Shown here piece by piece: positions 8,192 to 15,500 of a stretch of 64,000 bases of DNA. Source of the DNA: Anaerolineae bacterium (GTDB taxonomy: Bacteria > Chloroflexota > Anaerolineae > Aggregatilineales > J027); assembly GCA_008933735.1 (NCBI GenBank), contig WBUL01000001.1, forward strand, positions 154,057-218,056, in the 5' to 3' direction. Within the stretch, counting starts at the first letter, position 1. Each line of letters starts with the position of its first letter. Under the pieces are notes generated by a model. It was not told the origin of the DNA, did no database searches, and was given only the letters and a program-made list of their open reading frames with translations. Made by a program: the position numbers and the translations under genes.

Positions 8192-10207
8192 CTACGGCAG
8201 TTTGAAGCGTTTTTCGATATAACGAACCATCATTGACAGCAGCAGCGTGAGCAAAACATACAGCAGCGACACCATCAGATACACTGGGATCGGTTGGAAG
8301 GTGCGCGTGATATACAAGCGCCCCAGTTGCAGCAAATCCGGCAGTGCAAGCACAGTAATCAACGCCGAGTCTTTCAGCAGTGCGATGAAATCGTTGCCCA
8401 ACGGCGGCAGCACCACACGAATCGCCTGCGGCAGAATGACATGCCGCATGGCCTGAGGATAACTCATGCCCAGACTGCGAGCTGCTTCCATCTGCCCGCG
8501 TCCGACGGACTGAATCCCGGCACGGAAAACTTCTGCCAAAAATGCGCCGTACCCAATCGCCAGCCCTAAGACCGCTTCGGAAAGGAAACTTTCCTCACCC
8601 AGCACTGCCACTTCAATATCGTTCAGGATGGCATAAAAACCACTCAGGCTAAATTCAAACAGCCCTAAATTGATAGGTTTCATGTCTCGAATGGTTGGCC
8701 CAATCACAAACGCAAAAAACAGCAGCAACACCAGCAAGGGAGTTCCACGAATTAATTCCACATAAAATGTAGACAGGTGATAAATCACGGGATTTGATGA
8801 AACACGCATCAACCCCACGACCAATCCAATCATCAGTGCCAGCCCATAGGCAACAAAGGTCACCAACAAGGTCAACCAGATACCCGCGTTGCAGCCACGA
8901 ATATTATTCAAGGCACAGCCCAGCGGCGCCCGTCGTGTTGATTCGGCTTCATCCGGGTCAAGCTCCACAAAAACGGGAGCAACCGTCTGGACGGTAATAC
9001 CCTCATCCGTATCTTTGATGATCCGTCCGGCAACCACGCTGTCTTTTTCCTTGACTGTGATGAAACACGCGCCTTCATCTTCGACACGGCAGTTTTCTGG
9101 TGAACGGACTTCTTCGTCCTGGATCAGATTCGCTTTAGGAATCTCCACAGAAGTGGTCTGGCCTTCAGGAATAATGCTCACCGAGCGATTGGTTTCAAGT
9201 GACAGCTCGCCGGAAGTAACCGCTCCTTCACGGGCCACTATCGTTCCCTGAAAATCCTGACAGCGTGGATTCGCATTCCGGTCACATTCCACCAGCCCGG
9301 ATTCCAGGTTGATAATCCGTTCACGCGGGATAAACACCGTTTGCTCATTTACCGTGCGAACTTTGATGTTCTCTCCGTCGCTGGTAACTTCTGTACCAAC
9401 AACACGCTCTCTGAAGATCGCAGTTGTGTATTCACCACCAAAACAGGTTTCGATTTCTTCCCGTGTGCATTCCTGGGTTTCAACATCCGACAGGCGGTTT
9501 GGACGCACTGTTTCCACATACCCATCCGGGTGACGAATCACAGCATCTTCGCGCAGGAGAAGCCCCTGTTTTAGCACATAGGGCAGCTCGAAGGTGACAA
9601 TTTCCCCTGTTAAATCCTGACACCCAGGCTGCAAAACATGGTTACAAAGGAGTGTGCCTTCCTCGCGGCTGGTAATGTTGTTCGGGTCAATGATGATGCT
9701 GCTGCCATTCGGGAAGTTCACAATGGTGAAAAGACCGCCTTCAGGAGCGAGCACACCACGTTTTTCAGCCGTGCCAACAGGCGTGTCCCCATCTCCGGCG
9801 GGAACACGGTAGGTGACAATTTGACCAAACTGGTCAACGCAGTCCGGGTCAGCCTGCCGGTCACAGGCTAGCCTGCCTTCTTCCCGACCTTCAACATCAT
9901 CAATATCGATATTGACCCGCGTCCCGTCTGGCTGGCGCAGTGTCAGGGCTTCCTGAATAACCTGAACTTCCGTATCGACCTCATAGACCACGTCAAATTT
10001 GTCGCTGGTTGTGGCAGAGGGTCGGTCAATCAGGGCATCCAGAATATCCTGGTATTCTTCCGAAGTTGAAATACGGATGAAGGCGTAGACAAACAGGAGC
10101 GCCAGCAAAAACGCCCACCAGGGCAGCGCCCCTGCACGCGCCACCAATAAACGCGCTGAACGATTATTAATAGGTTCTTCTGGGGCCTGAGATGTATTAT
10201 CAGTCAT
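8192..10207 (-). CDS. Amino-acid ABC transporter permease with six-module extracytoplasmic Cys-repeat domain
   Basis: 671 residues, about three times the length of ordinary HisM/GlnP permeases. Residues 28-46 form an N-terminal membrane segment. Residues about 70-440 are soluble and contain six Cys pairs, each exactly C-x7-C: 115/123, 188/196, 247/255, 308/316, 373/381 and 431/439. The modules recur every 58-73 residues and share features such as E-x-G-x-L-x-C before, and G-x-IVT after, the pair in the best-preserved copies. The last pair abuts the first permease helix. Residues 441-671 are a BPD_transp_1 domain with [15 protein letters not shown], the [27 protein letters not shown] coupling region and a terminal helix. 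The insert presumably lies outside the membrane as a ligand-binding, stalk or docking domain; its function is not known. Confidence 0.9.
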   Translation of the reverse strand: MTDNTSQAPEEPINNRSARLLVARAGALPWWAFLLALLFVYAFIRISTSEEYQDILDALIDRPSATTSDKFDVVYEVDTEVQVIQEALTLRQPDGTRVNIDIDDVEGREEGRLACDRQADPDCVDQFGQIVTYRVPAGDGDTPVGTAEKRGVLAPEGGLFTIVNFPNGSSIIIDPNNITSREEGTLLCNHVLQPGCQDLTGEIVTFELPYVLKQGLLLREDAVIRHPDGYVETVRPNRLSDVETQECTREEIETCFGGEYTTAIFRERVVGTEVTSDGENIKVRTVNEQTVFIPRERIINLESGLVECDRNANPRCQDFQGTIVAREGAVTSGELSLETNRSVSIIPEGQTTSVEIPKANLIQDEEVRSPENCRVEDEGACFITVKEKDSVVAGRIIKDTDEGITVQTVAPVFVELDPDEAESTRRAPLGCALNNIRGCNAGIWLTLLVTFVAYGLALMIGLVVGLMRVSSNPVIYHLSTFYVELIRGTPLLVLLLFFAFVIGPTIRDMKPINLGLFEFSLSGFYAILNDIEVAVLGEESFLSEAVLGLAIGYGAFLAEVFRAGIQSVGRGQMEAARSLGMSYPQAMRHVILPQAIRVVLPPLGNDFIALLKDSALITVLALPDLLQLGRLYITRTFQPIPVYLMVSLLYVLLTLLLSMMVRYIEKRFKLP

Positions 10208-10240
10208 GCGATTTTGTCAATAGTCATCAAAAATAACATA

Positions 10241-10266
10241 AAGGCGCCGGTGTATTCCAGCGCCTT
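10241..10266 (-). terminator. Intergenic hairpin between binding-protein and permease genes
   Basis: AAGGCGC and GCGCCTT form a 7-bp stem around a 12-nt loop in the 91-bp gap downstream of the binding-protein stop. Only a broken T tract follows on the minus strand, so it may be a partial terminator or an mRNA-stabilising structure that lets the binding protein outnumber the membrane subunits. Confidence 0.55.
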
Positions 10267-10298
10267 AAAGATTAACCCTGCGAGGGGGTTTTTATCAA

Positions 10299-11462
10299 CT
10301 ATTCAGCCGCAGCCGGGCAAATTTGCCAGTTGCCTTCGTCATTCTGTACAAGACGGATGGACTGAATGCCAAGCTGGGTGAGCAGCAGCGAGGCCGGAAG
10401 CGTACCAATATTCAACACCAGATTGCCACTGGGTACCACGTCAACAACACCATCCTCAACTTCGGTCACTTCAAAGGTCAGGCCCGAAGCATCCTGGAGA
10501 TCGATCCCGGCAAAAGCGGCCAGTTCTTCCGCTGTTGTCGGAACAATAGAACTGGCGGCGGGTTCCTCACAGACATAAGTCAGTATCTCTTCAGGGGATT
10601 CAGCCGAAAGCAAAGTCGCAATATGACCTACAATCACCGAACCCGGGTCAGTGGGATCAACTTCGATCATCACAGCTTCGGCAGGCATAAAGTCGGCAGA
10701 AGGTTCGACACCAAACCATTCCATGTAAATTTCCGCATAGGTTCCATCTGCAATCAGATTCGCCAGCGAGACGTTCACTGCATCCAACACATCAGTGCGT
10801 TCGGGATAGACTGCGATACCATAGAATTCATCGGTCAGAGGTTCACCCACAATCACCGCATTCAGATCGGGGTTATTGGCGATGATGTCTGCGCTGGTCG
10901 GGCCATCGTTGACAATGGCATCCAATTCACCTTCGCCCATGGCCTGGAATGCCAGGGTGATTTCATCAAAGCGAACCACTTCCACGCCTTCCAGTTCACT
11001 GGCGAATTCGTCCCCTGTTGTGCCAAGCTGCACACCAACACGCAGGCCAACCAGGTCTTCTACGGTGCTCACCGTTTCAGCCATTGCAGCAGGAACAGCG
11101 ATCACCTGACCAGCATTGAAATACGGATCACTGAAGTCAATAATTTCTTCACGTTCTTCAGTGATCGTCGCGGCGGAAATCACGGCATCAAATTCGCCCT
11201 GAGACAGCGCCGTAAAAATGCCATCCCATTTGGTATTGACGAACTCCACTTCAAAGCCGGCATCCTCCGCAATAGCATTCATCAGGTCAATGTCAAAACC
11301 GATGATGTTCCCATCTTCATCGACACTTTCAAACGGTGGGTATTCAGCATTTGTCCCAACAGTAATGGTGCCGATCCCTTCCTGAGCGACGGTTGGCAGC
11401 ACCGTCACAACAGATAGAATAAGCGCTAGAATGAGCGCGAGTTTGAGTAGTTTACTCCGCAT
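10299..11462 (-). CDS. Amino-acid ABC transporter substrate-binding protein with C-terminal extension
   Basis: 387 residues. A signal peptide (charged start, hydrophobic 8-22, likely cleavage near the AQE at 26-28) leads into a family 3 solute-binding domain (30-252): TVGTNAEYPPFE, GFDIDLMNAIAE, AATITEEREE, VGVQLGTTGDE. Known family members end near there. This one continues about 135 residues, including C298 and C382 and ending in a GNWQIC-type strand that resembles the last strand of NTF2/SnoaL-like domains (inference). There is no lipobox Cys at the signal peptide. It is the first gene of the transporter operon, preceded by a clear AAGGAG. Paired with the expanded permease, the extension may be part of the same lineage-specific assembly. 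Confidence 0.92.
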   Translation of the reverse strand: MRSKLLKLALILALILSVVTVLPTVAQEGIGTITVGTNAEYPPFESVDEDGNIIGFDIDLMNAIAEDAGFEVEFVNTKWDGIFTALSQGEFDAVISAATITEEREEIIDFSDPYFNAGQVIAVPAAMAETVSTVEDLVGLRVGVQLGTTGDEFASELEGVEVVRFDEITLAFQAMGEGELDAIVNDGPTSADIIANNPDLNAVIVGEPLTDEFYGIAVYPERTDVLDAVNVSLANLIADGTYAEIYMEWFGVEPSADFMPAEAVMIEVDPTDPGSVIVGHIATLLSAESPEEILTYVCEEPAASSIVPTTAEELAAFAGIDLQDASGLTFEVTEVEDGVVDVVPSGNLVLNIGTLPASLLLTQLGIQSIRLVQNDEGNWQICPAAAE

Positions 11463-11555
11463 TTCGAATAATTCTCCTTGACTACTTCATTTAGACTCGC
11501 TCTATATTAGCGTTTTCAGAGGACTTTAGACAACATTTTCCGTCAAAGGTAACCT

Positions 11556-12314
11556 ATGCTGATTGATCTGAAGGAAAAAGTCGTTTTCGTCACCGGGTCA
11601 GCACGACGTGTTGGCAAAGCGATTGCGCTGGAGTTTGCCCGTCAGGGCGCAAATCTGGTCGTGCACCACAGCAGTTCCGACGAGAGTGCCGCCCAGACAG
11701 CGGCTGAAATTCGCACGCTGGGGGTGGAGGTGCTGGTTGTCAAAGGGGATTACACCAGGCATGATGAAGTTGAAACCAATTTCAGCGTTGTCAGAGACCA
11801 TTATGGGCGTCTGGATGTGATGGTAAACAGCGCCAGCATTTTTGAGAGCACCCCTCTGCTTGAAATCTCCCCCGAAGAATGGCAAAAAGTGATGGATGTG
11901 AACGTCAGCAGCGCATTCTGGTGTACACAGCAAGCGGGGCGCTTAATGATAGAAAACAAGACTCCTGGCTGCATCATCAATATTGCGGATAATGGCGGAC
12001 GCCGCCCCTGGAAAAACCGCCCGCATCACAGTGTCTCTAAGGCAGCCCTAATTATGCTCACCCAGGTCACGGCACGGGCGCTGGCAGAACATCAGATTCG
12101 CGCCAACTGCGTTGTGCCGGGGCCCGTTTTGCCATCACCAGACATGAGCGAAGCTTACTGGAAAAAGGTCGAGAATCGTCTGCCCCTCAAGCGTTCGGGC
12201 GATCCAAGCGACGTAGCACGTGCGGCGGTGTTCTTAGCGACAAATGATTTCATCACGGGCGCCGTCTTAAGCGTAGATGGCGGTGAATTCTTAGGAGATG
12301 CAACCCATGACTGA
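11556..12314 (+). CDS. Short-chain dehydrogenase, pteridine-reductase (FolM/PTR1)-like, catalytic Tyr replaced
   Basis: 252 residues with a classical SDR fold. The TGSARRVGKAIA cofactor loop near residues 13-24 resembles PTR1/FolM proteins, which use NADPH to reduce pterins or dihydrofolate. The NSAS segment follows near 91. PTR1 uses Asp, Tyr and Lys with a spacing of 13 and 4. Here D145 and K162 are in register but the Tyr position is H158 (HSVSK). The C-terminus has the usual VPGPV and FLATNDFITGAVLSVDGG. It is divergent from the transporter operon and overlaps the DinB-like gene by 8 bp. Activity may be changed or lost. Confidence 0.88.
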   Translation: MLIDLKEKVVFVTGSARRVGKAIALEFARQGANLVVHHSSSDESAAQTAAEIRTLGVEVLVVKGDYTRHDEVETNFSVVRDHYGRLDVMVNSASIFESTPLLEISPEEWQKVMDVNVSSAFWCTQQAGRLMIENKTPGCIINIADNGGRRPWKNRPHHSVSKAALIMLTQVTARALAEHQIRANCVVPGPVLPSPDMSEAYWKKVENRLPLKRSGDPSDVARAAVFLATNDFITGAVLSVDGGEFLGDATHD

Positions 12315-12789
12315 CCGTCAAGAACACCTTAAAAATTACCTGACAGAGTGCCGTCAAAAGTTAATGACCACCCTGAATGTCATCAGCGGCGATGACTGGA
12401 ATGTGCAGGTGCAGTCAGAAGGAGACCTTTGGACCGTGCTGCAAATGGTACGCCACCTGCAAGACGCCCATCGTGGGCTTGTGGTGCAGGCCAGACGGAT
12501 TGCCGCAGGCGAACCCAATTTACCTCCCGATTTTGACCTTGACCGGTGGAACGCCGGTGCACAACGCAAAACGACGGAAATGTCCCCCGAAACCGCTCTT
12601 GAAAACCTGCGAGCCAGCCATGAAAAACTTCTCGAATTTATAGAAGGGCTGAGTGAACAGAGCTTCCAGAATGTTGGGTATCAGGCCTATCTCAAAAAAA
12701 CATTACCTCTCGATGAGTTCATCAAAATCATCGGCGAACATGAGCTTGCACACGGGGAAGAAATTGCAAAGGCACTGGGGAAGGGTTAG
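12307..12789 (+). CDS. DinB-like four-helix-bundle protein
   Basis: About 160 residues. The helical pattern and His-containing segments (LQMVRHLQDAHRG near 48 and GEHELAHGEEI near 148) fit the DinB/YfiT superfamily, whose members bind a metal with a His triad and often act as thiol-dependent transferases. AGGAG at 12293 is 9 nt from the ATG at 12307 and directly abuts another ATG at 12298, so 12307 is preferred. The start lies inside the end of the SDR gene (ATGACTGA), indicating coupling. The substrate is unknown. Confidence 0.8.
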   Translation: MTDRQEHLKNYLTECRQKLMTTLNVISGDDWNVQVQSEGDLWTVLQMVRHLQDAHRGLVVQARRIAAGEPNLPPDFDLDRWNAGAQRKTTEMSPETALENLRASHEKLLEFIEGLSEQSFQNVGYQAYLKKTLPLDEFIKIIGEHELAHGEEIAKALGKG

Positions 12790-13190
12790 GGCTGTACTTC
12801 TGTTTCTGCGAGAAAATCGAGCAGCGCCTGTCCGGTAATAAATACACGCCGCATCCCATCTGGCTGGCTGACCCGAATTTGCCCGGAGGTAATAAGCCGC
12901 TTGATCGTACTTAAGCTCACATTGAGCGTTTCGGCGGCTTCCTTCCGGGAATAAATTCGATTCGGCTGGATGGGGTCGCGGTGCTGGCAGATGGTATCGT
13001 GTGTGGCCTGTCCGGTGTCAAGTAGCGCCTGTCCAGTAATAAACAAACGCCGCATTTCGAGAGGCTGGCTGACCCGAATTTGTCCGGATGCGATCATCCG
13101 TTTAACTGTACTCAGACTCACATTGAGGATCTCGGTGGCTTCCTCACGGGAATAAATGCGGGTTGGCGCGATCAGGTTTTCTTCGGTCAC
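12786..13190 (-). CDS. Tandemly duplicated MerR/excisionase-like helix-turn-helix protein
   Basis: 134 residues that divide into two 67-residue halves. Each half has a winged HTH of the excisionase (HTH_17) type: RIYSREEATEILNVSLSTVKRMI in copy one and a near-identical segment in copy two, followed by SGQIRVSQP, MRR-FITGQALLD. Such domains bind DNA at directly repeated sites. The two halves are 201 bp apart at DNA level and still closely similar. It is tail-to-tail with the DinB-like gene (4 bp overlap) and lies just upstream of the M23 peptidase reading frame's stop. Target genes are unknown; there is no integrase nearby. Confidence 0.82.
   Translation of the reverse strand: MTEENLIAPTRIYSREEATEILNVSLSTVKRMIASGQIRVSQPLEMRRLFITGQALLDTGQATHDTICQHRDPIQPNRIYSRKEAAETLNVSLSTIKRLITSGQIRVSQPDGMRRVFITGQALLDFLAETEVQP
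12823..13166. repeat. Two direct repeats of about 143 bp inside the HTH gene
   Basis: Copy one spans about 12823-12965 and copy two about 13024-13166, offset by exactly 201 bp (67 codons). Long identical runs are visible, for example the segment GGCTGGCTGACCCGAATTTG in both. The similarity of synonymous positions suggests a fairly recent internal duplication. Confidence 0.85.
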
Positions 13191-13195
13191 AAACG

Positions 13196-14002
13196 TTAAT
13201 CTCCAGTATCTAACGGGTGTTGCTTAGCCCAACGTTCCAGTACAGCGATATACGGCAAGTGGTTGTCCGGATTCAACAGATAATGCGGCGTGTGATACCA
13301 CATTTCTAGCCAGCGCTGAACAACTTCCTTGCGGCTAACATTCGCACACCAGAACTGCCCTGGCCTGCCATACCGAAATTCGACATGAATATGCGGCGCG
13401 GCAGCATCACCGCTCTGACCCAGCAAACCCAACTGCACCGTCGAGTCAACTCTCTGTCCCACATGGACCTGAATCTCTCGCAGATGAGCATACAGGCTGT
13501 AAAACGAAATCTCTTCGTTGTAAGGATGTTCAATAATGACGACTGCCCCAAACCCCGCGTTGTGTTCTGGCCTTGCAGACCGAATCTGCCCCCAGCGCCC
13601 ATCGGCCTCTGCCCAACATTCAGGACAGGGATGCACCGCCGTGACAATCCCCGGCCCAATCGGGTAAACTGGCTGGTCAATCCCATCGTAATAATGCTGT
13701 GGATAGTTGTAATCAATGCCGAAATGGGGTCCATCACGAGTAGGGTCCTGATAATCACCGCCGGGTGGAATAAAACGCGGCTCGTCAATCGGAAAACGCC
13801 CAAATGCTGCAAGCGGGTCAAGTTCAGACCCGGTTTCCGTGACTGACCAACCTATCGCCGGATTTGATTGGGTAATGACCGGCGGTTCATCCCCTTCAGG
13901 GCAGTCTTCTTCATAGCAATCCTGGGGAACAAAATCAAACGCGGTGGTAAACAGCGCAAAAATAAACACAGCGGGAAAAAGAATGGCGTTTCTATAGTTC
14001 AA
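13196..14002 (-). CDS. Secreted M23-family metallopeptidase (LytM-like)
   Basis: 268 residues. An N-terminal signal or anchor helix (7-22) is followed by a Cys-containing acidic segment (C29, C34) and a LytM/M23 domain. The zinc ligands are visible: H93 and D97 in HFGID, and H206 in HIHVEF with H204; H173 in YAHL is the usual catalytic-site His. M23 enzymes cleave peptidoglycan cross-bridges or act as degenerate activators of other hydrolases; the full metal set argues for an active enzyme here. It starts about 27 bp downstream of tRNA-Arg on the same strand and ends 5 bp before the HTH gene. Confidence 0.9.
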   Translation of the reverse strand: MNYRNAILFPAVFIFALFTTAFDFVPQDCYEEDCPEGDEPPVITQSNPAIGWSVTETGSELDPLAAFGRFPIDEPRFIPPGGDYQDPTRDGPHFGIDYNYPQHYYDGIDQPVYPIGPGIVTAVHPCPECWAEADGRWGQIRSARPEHNAGFGAVVIIEHPYNEEISFYSLYAHLREIQVHVGQRVDSTVQLGLLGQSGDAAAPHIHVEFRYGRPGQFWCANVSRKEVVQRWLEMWYHTPHYLLNPDNHLPYIAVLERWAKQHPLDTGD

Positions 14003-14029
14003 CAGCGTTAATCGCTTATAACCCCAAAA

Positions 14030-14102
14030 CGCTCCCGGCGGGACTCGAACCCACGACGCACGGTTTAGGAAACCGACGCTCTGTCCTCTGAGCTACGGGA
14101 GC
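14030..14102 (-). tRNA. tRNA-Arg (anticodon CCT)
   Basis: A complete cloverleaf is seen: acceptor GCTCCCG/CGGGAGC, D-arm with GCTCAGAGGACAGAGC, anticodon loop TTCCTAA giving CCT, and T-arm with GGGTTCGAGTCCC. The bottom anticodon-stem pair is a T-T mismatch. CCA is not encoded. It reads AGG codons. Confidence 0.95.
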
Positions 14103-14116
14103 TTACTTGATTTAGT

Positions 14117-14644
14117 TTAACGGGGGGATTTTCCTATGGCAAGATCATAACCCAGAGAATCTTTAAGCATTCCCATTAGAACACGGGTCTGATTGAGCGC
14201 GTAGAACCATGAAAGCAACATGATTCCCGCAGTTCCTGCGATCCCCGCCGATACCACGAGGGCAACATCCCGGATATTTGGGGTGCCGCCTTCAAACCGG
14301 GAGCCAAACAGCATAAAACCAATCACCCCACCGAGCAGGAATGACCCGGCCATAAACCAGAACCAGGATAATTTTTCTTCAGCCGTGACCAGGGTGCGGT
14401 TTTCGTCCACTTTTTTCAGCACCCCTTTCACGCTGACAACACTCCCCATACTGGAAAAGGCGCTTTTTTCAACCCGCTTCAGGGTAAAAGTGCAGGTTTC
14501 CTGATCAACCTGCCGGACAGTCACATGGGTACGGGTTTGCCACCGGAAAGCCAGCAAGGTTGCTTTTTCGTGTCGCCCTTCCAGACGGCTTTTGCAGTTG
14601 TTCAGCGAAAATGGAGAGACAAATTCAACACGGTTTTCAGTCAT
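14117..14644 (-). CDS. Two-helix membrane protein of unknown function
   Basis: 175 residues. Residues 1-90 form a soluble beta-rich domain with no recognised motif. Two membrane segments follow, about 93-112 (FWFMAGSFLLGGVIGFMLF) and 126-148 (ALVVSAGIAGTAGIMLLSWF), joined by a short loop, and a cytoplasmic tail closes the protein. It lies between the tmRNA terminator and tRNA-Arg on the same strand. I do not recognise the family. Confidence 0.7.
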   Translation of the reverse strand: MTENRVEFVSPFSLNNCKSRLEGRHEKATLLAFRWQTRTHVTVRQVDQETCTFTLKRVEKSAFSSMGSVVSVKGVLKKVDENRTLVTAEEKLSWFWFMAGSFLLGGVIGFMLFGSRFEGGTPNIRDVALVVSAGIAGTAGIMLLSWFYALNQTRVLMGMLKDSLGYDLAIGKSPR

Positions 14645-14701
14645 TTGGTTTCCGTACAGTCACGTTCAATTCGGCATCACCTATTTTAGCGGTCATGAAA
14701 A

Positions 14702-14731
14702 ATAAAAAGCGAGATACGGAATCTCGCCTTT
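14702..14731 (-). terminator. Intrinsic terminator of the tmRNA gene
   Basis: GCGAGAT and ATCTCGC form a 7-bp stem with a 5-nt loop about 9 nt beyond the tmRNA 3' end, followed on the minus strand by TTTTTATT. An A tract on the other side makes it also usable in reverse. Confidence 0.85.
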
Positions 14732-14739
14732 TACATCGA

Positions 14740-15125
14740 TGGAGGTGCCGACTGTCGCAAGTCGGGTCCGAAAAAGCCCCCCTAAGCGCGTCTACAGCTT
14801 AGCCTGACTATTTAAATTTCGCGGGAGTAGCCCCGTCAGACCTGGGTACGACCTGCCGCTAGCCGATGATCTTAGTGAAAAAGTATCGGCGTCAATCTCA
14901 CGCATCCCGGTTCTCGTGACGCCCTCTACCTTGCCACCGGAAGAAACATGGTAGGGACGGGACACCCCGCAGGGCGTCCGACCTAGTGCTTAACTGCGAT
15001 TAGGCAGCAGCAGCGTAGGCGTAAGAAGTGTTGTTGGCACTTAATGTGCTTGCCTGGATTATAGAGGGAAGACACCTCTGCTGCGGCACTTAGTCCAGCT
15101 TCCCCGTCGAACCTATTTCACCCCC
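14740..15125 (-). ncRNA. ssrA: tmRNA (ssrA)
   Basis: One-piece transfer-messenger RNA of about 386 nt that rescues stalled ribosomes and tags the nascent chain. The 5' end GGGGGTGAAATAGGTTCGACGG is the family signature, and GGGGGTG pairs with CACCTCC at the 3' end to form the acceptor stem; CCA is not encoded. The tag reading frame at 15053-15000 encodes ASTLSANNTSYAYAAAA followed by TAA. The last residues are YAAAA where most tags end in LAA. The T-arm appears as CCGAC/GTCGG around TTGCGACA, lacking the usual TTCGA start. A promoter and a terminator flank it. Confidence 0.95.
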
Positions 15126-15136
15126 GGGGTGTTTAT

Positions 15137-15165
15137 ATTATAACATAAGCCTGTGTTGATTTGAA
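15137..15165 (-). promoter_or_regulatory. Sigma-70-type promoter of tmRNA
   Basis: On the minus strand TTCAAA, a 17-bp spacer and a perfect TATAAT end 11 bp before the mature tmRNA 5' end, so little or no 5' trimming would be needed. Confidence 0.8.
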
Positions 15166-15215
15166 GGGTAAACTGTCAGAATCAACGTGAATCATACGTT
15201 TGTCTTCGCTCTACC

Positions 15216-15243
15216 TTGACCACTTGCAAGCGCAAAGTATAAT
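15216..15243 (+). promoter_or_regulatory. Sigma-70-type promoter of the carbamoyltransferase operon
   Basis: TTGACC, a 16-bp spacer and a perfect TATAAT lie about 35 bp upstream of the TTG start at 15278. The spacing and match make it a strong housekeeping promoter. Confidence 0.8.
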
Positions 15244-15277
15244 TTCTGCGATTGTCTACTGGTCGGAGACCTGAAAT

Positions 15278-15496
15278 TTGTTTCGTCTTGCATACCAACG
15301 CTGGAAACTATTCGGCGAAATCCTGGGAGATTTTCAAGGGCGCGCGATCGCCTTTCTCTTCTACGCCACCATTATGATCCCCTTTGGGGTTGGGGCGCGG
15401 CTTTTTGGGGATACCCTGGCGCTCAAGCAACCTGCCCACTGGGTAGAACGTCCACCCGTTGGCACCTCACTAGAAGAAGCGCAGAGACAGGGTTAA
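15278..15496 (+). CDS. Small membrane protein at head of carbamoyltransferase operon
   Basis: 72 residues. It starts at TTG with a GGAG 9 nt upstream. A basic amphipathic N-terminus (FRLAYQRWKLFGEILGDFQGR) precedes one membrane helix (about 22-38, AIAFLFYATIMIPFGVGA) and a soluble tail ending in GTSLEEAQRQG. Small single-helix proteins are found beside NodU-type carbamoyltransferases and DUF5989 proteins, but none has a proven role. Its stop is 4 bp before the carbamoyltransferase start. Confidence 0.72.
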   Translation: MFRLAYQRWKLFGEILGDFQGRAIAFLFYATIMIPFGVGARLFGDTLALKQPAHWVERPPVGTSLEEAQRQG

Positions 15497-15500
15497 CTTC

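Noticed and set aside
10323-11417. A 364-codon plus-strand open frame opposite the binding-protein gene
   Set aside because: It mirrors the real minus-strand gene, has no family pattern and no ribosome-binding site; the binding protein has a signal peptide and clear motifs.
12823-13166. The repeats as a CRISPR or transposon end
   Set aside because: There are only two copies, both coding, with no spacers, inverted ends or transposase.
15166-15277. An additional small RNA between tmRNA and the carbamoyltransferase operon
   Set aside because: The stretch is explained by the two divergent promoters; no structure beyond them is seen.
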